This document shows, piece by piece, positions 26,741 through 38,460 of a stretch of 64,000 nt of DNA. The DNA is from Archilochus colubris. Taxonomy: Eukaryota > Chordata > Aves > Apodiformes > Trochilidae. The notes under the pieces were generated by a model, which worked only from the letters and a program-made list of their open reading frames with translations, was not told the origin of the DNA and made no database searches. Position numbers and translations under genes: made by a program. Location of the stretch: contig CM041084.1 in NCBI GenBank assembly GCA_023079485.1, forward strand, positions 135,252,792 to 135,316,791, written 5' to 3'. The stretch's first letter is position 1, and every line of letters begins with the position of its first letter.

Positions 26741-27699
26741 ATTCCTTCCTTGAATTTCTTTAGTACAATTCATTTCTGCTTTAAAAGACTGCTTCAAACT
26801 CTGTTACTGCTTCATCCCCACTTGAAGTTACTCCTTGCCATCTAAAAAGCTATGCTTCTGAAAAAGGTTCGTATATTTCAATAGATTTTAAAATATATCC
26901 ATTTCCACATCCCATTTTGAAAATTTTAAACACTTGGAAAGATTAGGGGAAAAAATGAAGACCTTTTTGATCAAACCAAACAAAACATAGATATTTTTTT
27001 AGTGTTTTAATGAAAGAGTGATGTGAAATCAAAATTGAAATTTCAGTGAAACAACAGACTTTTAGGTTTCTCTTGATTTGTATCATAAAAATAACTATTA
27101 TCTACTTTATTATAAGGTACACCTGTTACCAATTTTCCATCTTTAAATTAATTTTTTAATAATACCTCCTTAGAATTTTTGAGAATCTATATTGTTACCT
27201 AAAAAAATCAACTTGCAGTTAAGCTGACAGGCACCTGTTAGAAAAATTTCTCATTTCTCAAAAATCTCTGAACATATAATAGACAGAAATATTTGACAAA
27301 GCTATATGATGGACATGTTTTAATCTTGAGTAAGAATTGTCTCCTGACAACTCTTAGATTTTATTAATTCTTCTTATGTGACTAACCTGAGAAGAAAAAA
27401 AAAAGCAAAAAAAAAACCTTTATTTTAAATCTTATTCATAAGTATTATCCTATTTGAGAAGCACATTCAGAAAGAAAAATTCTGGCATATATATTAAAAA
27501 ATACAGTTTAAATATTTCAGTAATTTTGACTTATTTGGGTAGAACATCCAATTTTTACTACTTAAAAGACGACTATGGAAAAGATGGAATCAGATGGTTT
27601 TCCAGGGTGCACAGCAAAAAGACAAGCAACAATGGCCACTAACTGTTCCATTTAGACATCAGAAATTAAAAATTGCTATTTGAGAAGTTGATTGTGATA

Positions 27700-27800
27700 C
27701 CAGGTTACATGGAGAGGCTGTGGAACTTCCATCCTTGGAGATCTTTAAAGCTGAGCTGAACAAGACCCTGAAGTCGGATATGGGAAATCTGTAGGATTTG
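27700..27800 (+). mobile_element. CR1 LINE 3' fragment
   Basis: The blocks GGAGAGGCTGTGGAACTTCC and ATCCTTGGAGATCTTTAAAG match the CR1 3' region just before the terminal UTR. The fragment then decays. About 100 bp, non-coding, antisense to the host gene. Confidence 0.75.
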
Positions 27801-28011
27801 ATAAACTCTTCAAGTTTATCAAACAAAAACTAAACAAATTGAAAAACAGTAATAAGGAATGTATATTGTTTGAATTAACTTACTATTTTTTAAAATCTCC
27901 TGCACATAAGGAAAAAATATTTTTCCCTTTATCTTCAATTTCTTGGACCTGATATTTAAAGCTGTGGTTTTTTCCCTAGAACAAGTGTGTCAACTTCAAG
28001 TTTTACACCAT

Positions 28012-28083
28012 TCATAGAATCATAGAATCATAGAATAGGCTGGGTTGGAAGGGACCTCAGAGATCATCGAGTCCAACCCTTGA
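28012..28083 (-). mobile_element. CR1 LINE, very short 3'-terminal insertion
   Basis: Three copies of the 8-10 bp CR1 terminal microsatellite (TCATAGAATCATAGAATCAT on the plus strand) are followed by GGCTGGGTTGGAAGGGACCT and a GATCATCGAGTCCAACCCT block. This is a nearly unmutated CR1 3' end only about 70 bp long, truncated almost at once. Its good preservation suggests it is one of the younger insertions here. Confidence 0.93.
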
Positions 28084-29149
28084 TGGATAAAGGATTGTAA
28101 TGCATACATCTTTAATAATTTCTATCTATGCTATAAAAATCATGAAATGGGAATGGTTGAATCACTTTTTTCTTCAAGCCACCAGGCAATCAGCTCTTCC
28201 TAACTTTCTGTTCATTCGATATAGGACGTTAGTGGATGAGAGTCTGTCATAATTTTTATTGTCTACTACTTTGAACCTTCTGGTTTTCTGACACCTGGAT
28301 TACAAGGAGCACACATCTTAAAATAATTTACTTTCATGTACTGAAGAAAAATGCAAATGTTTATCAGAACATCTTTCTAATATGCACAATTGCATATGTT
28401 CAGATTTATAAAACAGTTAAACAGGGTATATTCTTACAAAGCACCATACAACTCAGGAAGAACAAAAGCTGTGGCACACTTGTGATGTCTTCACTCCTGT
28501 AATGTTACATACCTAAAATAATCCGCCTTTTATCCCAACAAAAGATGCCTAAGGATGACAAAATGTTTTCAAGATTTCAGAGTCAGGATTTCTATAGTTG
28601 CTTAATTATCAGACTTTAAAATTCAGCATTTCTGAATGTGATCTACGACTTGCTTCACCAGGAGAGGAAAAAAAAGGCTTAACCTCTTCTGAAGACATTT
28701 TCTCAGCCAATTTTATGATGCCTGCTTCAGCAGCTCTGTTACCTTGTTTGCCAAAATTTATCAAACTTAAATTAAGTCTGCTTGCATTTGAAAAGTTCAC
28801 AGACACATTTATATTTGGAAATCTAAAATCAAACCTTGAAGGAAAAGATTTTTACACCATAGAAGCATTTTAGAAGTAAGAGTTTTGGTGTTCTTCTTAA
28901 GGAACATACGAAGTTTTTCAAGTAGAAGTTGAATATATTTCCTTCCTGTATCTAAAAGACTGCCATTCATAACTCATCCCACCACTGGAAGGTTTTATTG
29001 TTACACTCAGAGTCTTCTTGGGGATGACACAGTGTATATGCAAACAAAAAAGGCATTTTGCATATGGCTACCAGTTTAATGACAGATAATAATCCAAATC
29101 ACCTACTGAATGCAGAGAAACTTCATTACCATTAGCTTCTTAGTACTGC

Positions 29150-30588
29150 AGGAAATGGAGACTCCATGACGATGAAGATTGTGACTTCTGTCACCAGAAG
29201 CTCCTGCTGCTGTGCAGCCACAGAGTAGGTCAGGTCAGTACACTGGTAGTAGATGTGGGGCTGGAGCCTGAGTCCAGTAAAGCACTTAAGGCAGCTGAGC
29301 CAAAGCTCTGCAGCAGAACTGGGAGGAAGTGGCAAATGTCAGTAGCAAGTAACTCCCTCTTGTGGGCCTCCATCTGCCACCCCGTCATCTAAGGAAGTCT
29401 GGTGCCTGTCAGGGACTTGGGACCCAGACATAGCCAAGGCCTCTCCAGCCTACAGATCCTTGCTGCTTTTCCATGTAGGCACTAACACTGTGAGGGGAGA
29501 CCTGTAAAATACCAGGCATGGCTACAGAACATGAGGTGTGAGTCAAGGGCTGAATGAGGGCTCAGGTGTTTTCTTTCCCTCAGTGCTTGTAGTAAGGGGA
29601 AAATGTGTGTGGGGGAATGAACAGCTCATGTTGGTCAATAAGTGCTTACATGGCAGATGTGGACAATAGGCATTCAGTTTTTATGGCAATGAGACCGTGG
29701 AAATGAGGACTGGAAAACTGCTTGGAAGAGATGGGATCCAAGAGGTGAGACAAAAGCATCTTTACTGACAGGCCAGCCAACCCAGTGAGGACAGATTTAA
29801 AGTAAGAATAGCAGAGGGGAGATAATAGGGGAAGAAGATGATGAAGCCTTCCTCAAACATAAGATAGCCATCTACAATGATTTTACTGACAAAGTTGATC
29901 AGATGAGAGCAATCTTGACCGTAGTAAAGCTATGAATAATGCTCCTGTAACAACCTCATAGGCAAACTGATAAAGTAAGGGGTAAAGAGGGATTGAGGTG
30001 TACTGAAAACTGACTAAACTGGTGGGCTCAAAGTGTGGTGAAGTACTTGAAGCAGCATGAAGTCCAGCTACAGGCCTGTTATCTCCCATCTGGAGTACTG
30101 TGTCTAGTGTCAGGCACCTTGGTACAAGAGACATGAACATAGTGCAGGGAGTCCATCAAAAAACATACAGGTGATAAAGGAACTGAAGGGCCTGACACGC
30201 AGGGAGAATCTGAGAGAGCTGGAACTGTTCAGCCTGGTGTAGAGAAGTTTCAGAGGGGATTTTATCAATGTGCTTAAGTACACAATGGGAGAGTAAAGAA
30301 GATGGAGCCAGGTTTTTTTTTGTGGTATCATGAAAGGACAAGATAAATTTAGGACAAACTGAAATAGAAGAAATGTATGTAGGTTAAACATAAGACTATT
30401 TTTTTCCTCTCTACTAGGTTCTCAGGCTGTGGGATCTCTGTGCTTACAGATACTCAAAACCTAACTGGGCATAGCCCTGAGCACCCCACTCCAGGTGGTC
30501 TTGCTTTGAGCAGGAACCACAAACAAGATTATATCCAGAGGTGCCTTCCAGCCATAGCCTCTGTTTCTGTGATTCTCTGTCATGGGAA
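29150..30588 (+). mobile_element. Degenerate CR1 LINE with ORF1-region and 3' parts
   Basis: A long, old CR1 remnant antisense to the host gene. The left part (about 29150-29830) resembles the 5'/ORF1 region of avian CR1: a GCTTTTCCATGTAGGCACTA block near 29466, an AGACCTGTAAAATACCAGGC block near 29500, and a GGCCAGCCAACC stretch near 29770. The right part (30060-30588) resembles the ORF2 C-terminus and 3' UTR: CATCTGGAGTACTGTGTCTA near 30089, GAACTGTTCAGCCTGGTGTA near 30222, CTAACTGGGCATAGCCCTGA near 30462, and a terminal TTCTGTGATTCTCTGT. Most of ORF2 is absent. Either the element carries a large internal deletion or two insertions lie side by side. Confidence 0.75.
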
Positions 30589-31644
30589 TAATAAACCCTC
30601 ACCTAGGCCAGGAGCTGAATACAGTGCAGACTTGTGGGTAGCCATGGCAAACAGGGTAGTGTGTACAATTCACTACAAAGAGCCTTGTCTGTGCAGGTCT
30701 GATAGAAACATTTGAACACAGCCATATAAAATCACAGAGGATCAAAGTGCCCACAATGGAACCATTCTGTGTTGAAGCTGAACCACTGCGCATGAGCACA
30801 AGCACTGACTGCATGGAGCAAATACTGTTTTTCCAGGATTTAACTGGCATCCTTTCTGGAGTGGTGATCACAGTGTGTGTTAGTGTAAGATAAAAGCTTT
30901 ACCCTGACACCTCTGTCCCTCCATTGTTCTGCTTGAAAAATTAAGCTCTGGCAAGTAACATTTTTTGGTATTCTTTTCTCCTCATGACAAGCTGCACAGT
31001 GAATGCACATATGCACACACATGTTCTTTATATCTGCATTTTGTCTCTTCACAATAAAAAAAAATGTTACACAAAATGGTTCTTTTTAAGAGCCATTTCT
31101 TCAGAGTCATTAAATTCTACAATATACACCCATCTTATTTCACACATTTCCTCAATAGGTAGTAATGGCATTTGGTTTATGGTAGGAGTCCAAAGCATTA
31201 CAGATATGTGCCTAAAATTATTATATATATTTTTATTGTAAAATTAAGGTGCCTGTATAGTGTTGTCCAATTTACTACATCAGACTTAGAAAGTGATTGG
31301 ACCACAGTCCAAGTGTTGGGTTTTTTTTCAATAACTCGTTACCATAATGAGTTGACGAAGTAGTATCTAGAGAGGTAACAGTCTCAGACTCTGAAGTCCC
31401 TGATAACAGACCATATAGTAAACTGTCTTCCTGAGAGAATGCAGAAAGGAATCCTGGATTCTGAAAACCTTTTTATTGCCATATTCGTCTTTTAGAGTCC
31501 TCGAACTGGGTATGTGCCACACATGCAGCTGATACACGTTCTTGTTATTGATGGCCATATACATCTCAGGCTTTATTTTGCACCTATTAAGTAAAAGTAA
31601 ACTTTACAGATTACAGCAAGAAAAATCTCAGACTCCAAACTTTC

Positions 31645-31905
31645 CATGGTCTAACCAGGTTGACCCCAATTAGCAGGTCAGCCTTCACCCAGCTGCTCAC
31701 TCACTCATCCCCACTGGCACAGGGGAGTGGAATGAAAGTGAGAAAGCTTGTGGTTCAAGACACTTCAATAGGTGAAAGTGACACAAGGAAAGGGAAGGAA
31801 GAAACCCTAAATCAAAACCCAAACAAATCTAAAACAGACAGTGTTTAGGAAGCAGTGTCTGAGGAAAATTAACTCCATGGCAGCTGAACACAGTACACCA
31901 GGTAA
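31645..31905 (-). mobile_element. Avian ERVL-type LTR remnant with internal deletion
   Basis: Both ends of a second LTR family are present on the minus strand. The 5' end is near TGGTGTACTGTGTTCAGCTG followed by GGAGTTAATTTTCCTCAGAC at 31859-31903, which resembles the conserved start of a common avian ERVL LTR. The other end has a CACTCATCCCCACTGGCACA block and an AAAGTGAGAAAGCTTGTGGT block at 31705-31754. Several hundred bases usually found between them are missing. It has the same orientation as the host transcript. It is non-coding. Confidence 0.65.
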
Positions 31906-33995
31906 GAAACAGCTCACATTGTTTAGTTTGAAGACAAAGTACACTTCCTATTGAAAGGATACAATCTCTCAAAATACAAGACACTTCCATTTTATAAATG
32001 TCCGTTTACAACCTTTTGAAGGCATTAAAAAAGATGAATTAATATTGTTGCTGCTCAAGTACAAAGTTGGTGAGCACTCTTTTTCATTTTTTTCCCTTCA
32101 ACTTCTGCAGGTAGAGCAGCAATCTATGATACCTAGAAATTAAGAGTGCATTAATCAGGAGATAAAATTCTTACCTTGAGCTCCAGTATAAATGCACTAA
32201 ACCAGTAACAGCATTACCAGTAGTACATAAGTACTTCGGTGATGTGATACCATAGACACAATACACAAGCATTTTTAAGAAGTATGTAAGATTACCAATG
32301 TGATCATCAGAGGGAAAAATATTTGTAGCATACATAGGAGGTATCAAAGTTAAAAGAGTTGCAAGATAAAGTAAGCACAAGTAACTACAAAGAAAGGCCT
32401 TGAATATATGAGAATGGCAGGGATGTGTTTTCAAGACTTAACAGTTTTGGGTAAATAATGATGCTTAATAATCTGTAAGAACTGTTTGTAAGATGTGTCC
32501 TGTTAATTTGTGGATTTACTAAAATTTAGTTTTAAAATTTAAAACTGGTTTGATTTGTCAGTTTTCTAAACACTCCATTAAAATAGACTTTTACTGAAAC
32601 ATACATATGGACATGTTTTTTAATTCAGTTGCAGTCCTTCTCATCCAGCACTTGCTAGATCAGACTGCTTATGAAGATGATGGGATGGTTTATGTAATAA
32701 TTGAAAGATTTTGAAATTCCATCTGGGCCAATGGCATTATGTAAGATTTACTAAAGCAAAATTTTTAGTCAGTAAAGGTATTCAGAGGTACATATTGGTG
32801 AAAATCACCTAAGTCAGCATGCTAAATTTCATATCAAAATAATCCTAAAATACCAATTCTAAAATTAATTGCATTTTAATATCAATTCTGACACAAAAAT
32901 TCCATTTATGTGTGTGACCATCTTCAGCTCAGGAACAGGAAAGAAAATCAACAAGAAAAACAAATTGCCTGAGAAAAGTCATATTGCCAGATCCATTGGC
33001 TACCAGAATATTTGCATTCTCAATGCATACAATGTACTGATACAATAATAAAATGCATGTCAAGCTATTTACATCATAATGTCAGTGTAACAGGGGTAAT
33101 CAAAGAAAAACATTCCTTACATTATAATACAGACTACCTGAAAGTTAAATAATTCAAAAATAGCATAAATTATTGTCATATAAGTTAAACATTATACTTA
33201 GGAGAACATAGCATATATGATTACTTGTATAGCAAAATGCAAGAGGAGAACAGGACTGCATTGTTGAAACCTGATGCTGATATACAAACACTTCCCACAC
33301 CAGAAGCTTTTGATTCTATAATGAAATTGTGCAGTAATCGTGACACACTTGGAAAACATTGGTAAGATTTTCATGAGAATAAGCCACTGGGTAGAGATAA
33401 ATTATTGCTCCCATTGCAGAAAATACTGGGCCATGAATACATAACAGTAGGTTCTGAAAGTCCACAGAAGGGAAAGCACCAGAGAGCCAAGTTCTACTGC
33501 TCAACATTTTTATTACTTTTTTTTGTGCTATAGCCACCATCACCACGAAAATAAATCATTTTACCCTGTTTTTGTTTTCTTGTTTTCGAAGGACTAGAGA
33601 TGTGACTGAATAGAACTAAATAATTTACTTCATATTACTTTTTTATACTTTAAATATTTAAAATCCGTGGTATTTACAACTCAAATTCCTCATATTGTAA
33701 ACTAAAGTTATTCCTCTACATGGTTTTATTTCTCTCTTACAATAAACTCAATTAAATGAGAATGACTACTATTTTGGAGCCATGTTCTGATTTCTTCCTA
33801 CCCTGTACTATGATTCAGTATTTCCTACATTTTTGCAGAAATTATTTTAAATTATTATTTTAAAGGATACTTTTAAAATACTAGAGCTTGTGAAAAATAG
33901 GAAGTGTAGTTCTCAGCCTGTGGTGTACCACTTCAAAAATACAAATGAACTACATTACCTCAAGATTAGGATCACTATGTTTTTAAAATGTAGAT

Positions 33996-34190
33996 TTGTA
34001 TATATTGTATAAATATATGATCTATATTTAAATATATATTTGAATATATATTTAAATATTATATATAAATAATGTACATGTATATAATGTATATTATATA
34101 AAAATAATTATATATAAATAATGTATAATATTTATATATAAATATTATATATAAATAATGTAAATAATGTATAAATAATTTGTAAATATT
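33996..34190. repeat. A/T-only low-complexity block
   Basis: About 195 bp consisting almost entirely of A and T, with recurring units such as TATATAAATAATGTA and AATATATATTT. It is built like a diverged AT minisatellite. Confidence 0.9.
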
Positions 34191-34593
34191 TGAAAGTTGA
34201 ATGAAAAAATTATAAGACTATTGTTAGAGTCTTCAAGAAAGTACATAATATTTGTTCATTTAAAATATAGCAGATTTATAGAGTTGTCTTCCTGGATTTG
34301 TTTTCCTTTTTTTTTTTTTTAATGAATACACTACGCTTTATTCCACAAATAGTTACAAGAAATTCTGATGCAATTAGATTGCCTGCTATTCGGTCTGTTA
34401 GTCTGTGGACAAGATAATTTTCATCTTTTCCTACTTGCCCCACTGAAAATCCTTAACTGAATTTAGCCAAGAGGGATCTACCATTTTTGGCAGAACACAC
34501 TAGAATTTGAGTTATAGCAAATAAAAAGGAGCAACCTTTGAATATGATCATATGTTGTTTCAGAGGGGAAAAAAAGAAAGTAAAATGGAGATA

Positions 34594-34910
34594 TGTAGCA
34601 AGACAAACCTCTTTTAGGGCACGGCACTTCAAGGTCCAACCAAGTGTTCCAGCAGAGACTCATGAATAGTGCTCTAAGCCTATAGCCCTCAGGGTTGACT
34701 AGCCTGGACTGGTGCTGTTGCTCCAAGAGCAACTGACCTGTCCACTGGCTAGCTCAAGACTGAGCTGAGCCTGTGTTTCAGGCCTCACCTTTTATTGGCC
34801 CCCAAATCCTGCTCATGCGCAGTGGGGGCCCACCCTAATTAGGCACAGGTGGGCTTGACACAAGCTCATGCTACTCCCTGGGAGGCACCTGGTTGCCTCA
34901 TTTCACTACA
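34594..34910 (-). mobile_element. Solo LTR of an endogenous retrovirus (317 bp, 6-bp target duplication)
   Basis: The element begins TGTAGTGAAATG and ends CTTGCTACA when read on the minus strand, giving perfect 5-bp inverted termini (TGTAG/CTACA). It is flanked on both sides by GAGATA (34588-34593 and 34911-34916), a perfect 6-bp target-site duplication. A TATA/poly(A)-like CCAATAAAAGG sits about 115 bp into the LTR. A 6-bp duplication is typical of class II (ERVK-like/alpha-beta) retroviral integrases, while ERVL elements make 5 bp. No internal gag, pol or env sequence is present, so this is a solo LTR left by recombination between the two LTRs of a provirus. Family assignment beyond class II is inference. 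Confidence 0.85.
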
Positions 34911-35484
34911 GAGATATAAAGTTCATATTCAAAAGTTTTTTGCTTGTTTGTTTGTTTATGAAACAGATGCATATACATGAGAGGAAACATGAGTATCCAT
35001 TGCTCTTGAAAATTTATATTTGTTTCCAGTTGTATATGGTTATAGCCTTTTGTACACCTTTTCCATTTCCTCATCAATGAGTGCCTCTGCTTTGACCTTC
35101 TCTTTTGTTCCTTTTATCAGTACTCTATAATGGCTGTATTTTTTTTTTTTAATACTATTTTGTATCTGGTGTCATCTTTGAGTTGACATTAACAGTGTCA
35201 AAATTGTCTCTTCCATTTCTCAGAATCTTCTTGCCTATCTCGTCTTCTCTCATGCTTCTCCTTATTCATAGTCTGGTACTTTAAGATAAGATTTTACCAG
35301 CAGTTTCTGTCTCCTTATTTGAAGTACCACTTAACATACAGAATTAGACATCTCACTTAACTTTTTATATAAATACAGGGTACATTTCTATTTTTGAGCT
35401 GACCACCTTAGGCACTTTACATAATTATTTAGGAGAAATAAAAACTTTTAAAGTGCATCACATCCTCTTTAGAAGTCCAGCTTG

Positions 35485-36500
35485 TGTGCATTGGCTTTGT
35501 CTGGCAAGGTTTTCATAGCTGGGGGGCTACAAGGGTGACTTTTGTGAGAAACTGCTAAAAGCTTTCCCTATGTCTGATAGAGTCAAGGGCAACTGCCTCC
35601 AAGATGGACCTGCAGCTGGCCAAGGATGAGCCCATTAGAAATTATCATAGTCCCCCTGTGATAACATAGTTAAGATGGGGGAAGAAACCATGCAACAGCA
35701 ACTGCAATTGCAGCTGGAGAAAGGATTGAGAATATGTGAGAGAAAAGATCAGTGAAGAAGGATCAGAAAGAAGTGCCCCTGGTGCCAGAGTAGATTCCCT
35801 TGTAATCCATGGTGAAGACCAAGATGAAGCAGGCTGACCCCCTCTAGCCTATAGAGGTCTATGGTGGGGTAGATATCTACCTGCAGCCTCTGGAGGACCC
35901 CAGGTCAGAGCAGGTGGATGCACCGAAAGGAGGCTGTGGCCCCATGGAGAGACAAGAGCAGGTTTGTAGGCAGGGCTTGTGACTCCATGGTGGGGCCCAT
36001 ACTGGAGCAGTTAGGGAAGAACTACAGCCTGTGCATGTAGGAAGGACTCATGTTGGAGAAGTTTGTGGAGGAGAACTCTCTCCTGTTGGGTGAATCCCAT
36101 GTTGGAGCAGAAGAAGGGTGTGAGGACTCCTCCCCTTGAAGAGAAAGGAGAAGCAGATACAACGTGTGATGAACTGACCTCCAATTCCACTCCCTGTCCT
36201 CTTTCACTGCTGCTGGGGGTAGGTGGAGAAAACTGGGACTGAAGTTGAGCCCAGGAAGAAGGGACGGCTGGGGGGCAGGTGTTTTTAAGATTTGGTTTTA
36301 TTTCTTACTACCCTACTCCGATTTGGCTGGTAATAAATTAATTTTCCCTAGTTGAGTCTATTTTGCCTGTGATGATAATCCCTGAGTGATTTCCCCATGA
36401 ACCTTTCACTATATTTTCCCTCTCCAGTCCAGATGAGGAGGGGGAGTGCTGGAGCAGCTTTGGTGGGGGGCTGGCATCCAGCTGGGGTCAGCCTACCACA
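35485..36500 (+). mobile_element. ERVL-like solo LTR, near full length
   Basis: About 1 kb starting TGTGCATTGGC and ending CCTACCACA, antisense to the host gene. It has an internal series of diverged short repeats of the kind GTGACTCCATGGTGGGGCCC and ACTCATGTTGGAGAAG, typical of a long avian ERVL-type LTR. A GGTAATAAATTAATTTTCCC segment contains a poly(A) signal at 36332-36337, and a CTTTGGTGGGGGGCTGGCAT block near 36458 precedes the end. No clear target duplication is visible, so the insertion is old. No viral coding sequence flanks it. Family naming rests on my memory of avian repeats. Confidence 0.75.
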
Positions 36501-36544
36501 ATGGAAAAGAAGCAGGAAAGCTGGACTGAATCAGGTATAAGTCT

Positions 36545-36955
36545 GCCAAGATGATGTGGTGTCTGACAGGAGGAGAAGCTTAAAGAACCAGATCTTTTCA
36601 AATTGGAGAACAGATTTGGGGGAGATCTTACTGTCAACTTCAGCTACCGGCCGGAAAAGTTTAGAGAAAATGGAGCCAATAACTTCTAAAAGGTGTAAAG
36701 TGAAAGGACAAGAAAGAATCAACACAAGGTGGAATGTGGCAAATTCTGTTTCAATATAGAGAAAAATAATTTTTTCTGTGAGTAAGGTTAAACATTGGAA
36801 CAGAGGACCAGAGACAATCTGGGGTTTCCATCCTTGGAGATATGAAAAATTCAACTAGACATGGCCCTGATCAGTTTCTTGTAGTTGATCTTGCTTTGGG
36901 CAGAAGGATGGAACAGAGGCCTCTGGAGGCCTACGTGATGTCATGACTCTGATTT
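36545..36955 (+). mobile_element. CR1 LINE 3' fragment (older subfamily)
   Basis: The CR1-like blocks GACAAGAAAGAATCAACACA near 36708, ATTGGAACAGAGGACCAGAG near 36795 and GTTTCCATCCTTGGAGATAT near 36823 are followed by ACTAGACATGGCCCTGATCA and a decayed 3' end. It begins about 45 bp after the end of the LTR at 35485-36500, in the same orientation. Confidence 0.78.
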
Positions 36956-38286
36956 ATTTTATCTGTGAACATTAGACAGATCATAAGAGCTTGCTTCATC
37001 CTCATGGCTTTAAATGTATTCCAGAAAACTAATGAGCATGTAGACTTGTGTATTGATGATGGTCGAAGGAAAATCTCTCATCCTGCCTATTCCAAATCCA
37101 GCTAAACACCACTCCAATTTGTAGCTTCACTTAAGTTGGTCTTACAGAAAGCTTTTTAACTCCTTGGTCAATCTTCCAAACATTTTGAGAACTACCATAA
37201 AATTAATTAAAAATATTAAGTGGTGATGATGGCAATAAGTCACATAATATGAAAATTAATTATCGTTAGAAGAAAGACACATTTTAATAGTGCCAGCAGC
37301 CATGAAAAAAACCAACCAGACTTCCTTAAACTCTTTTTCTTTTTCATAAATCCCATAACAGAATATAATCCTTCTATTATTAAGATAACACAAATTAATT
37401 TCCATTACAAAGATAGATTTAACAATGTATTTACTGATATCCTGTTGAATTAATTTTTCATTAAAATGTCTTCTCAGCTAAACAGTATTTTTTGCAAGAA
37501 TGATTTCTCTGCAGTTGCCATTGAACATCTCAATTCCATAAACATAGTTCAGATCCCATCAGAAATATGTAAGTTCAAACATTTCTGTCCAAGAAAAAAA
37601 CCCACATGAGGATTATAGTACTCTTTGAGAACTATGGACATTCAGAGATGGTGCAAACAAGTCAGATGATGTTAGTCACATGACATGGAAAGAAACTTTT
37701 TTTTTTTTTTCCCTTCAAGCCACTAGAAAGAAGTATGACAGAAAGAGCAGTCTTGGTCACTTTTTCTCCCTCATCCTCTCAAAATGAATAACCATATTCC
37801 CCTCAATCTAAAACTGCCTAAAATTAGGACAGCACAAGGAAAGAGCATTTGGTCCACAGATTTTCAGAGCTTACTATAGGAAGCAATATTTTCTATTTAA
37901 TGTGGGGATTAAATTCTTCCATTTATTGCAGCATTTGAAATGAAATTATTATTCACAATACAAACTAGATACAAAATAGGTGGGGGAGAGAAACTAGAGA
38001 AAGGACAGACTTCTTGGTGGCTTTGTTGTTTCCATGGAAACCCTGCAGGTGATCTGGATAGAATCCTCCAGAACTGGTGATCAAATAATGCAAGACTTCC
38101 TAATTGTCTAGCAACAACTTGGTTTATGCTTCTAAGTACAACTTTTCACTTCATACCACACTAATATTGCCAGAGAAGCACACAGTATACAGGATGCTTT
38201 TCATTAAAAAAAGGAAAACTATACAATATGCAACTATCCTACACTGAAAGACAAAGTAATATTTTAGGATTATTTACACCAATTTT

Positions 38287-38460
38287 ACAGTTGCACAAAG
38301 ATAAAATATATAAATATACATATGATATTATATATAAATATATAAAAATGAAATAATGTAGATGGAAAGTAATTCAAATATATATATAAATACATAAATA
38401 GTAAATGAAATCATATAGATGGAAAGCATTCAAATTTTATGAAGTAATATAGTATACAAT
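38287..38460. repeat. AT-rich block with an internal duplicated unit of about 58 bp
   Basis: AT dinucleotide runs contain two related units: GAAATAATGTAGATGGAAAG near 38349 and GAAATCATATAGATGGAAAG near 38407. Each is followed by a TTCAAAT word. Confidence 0.75.
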
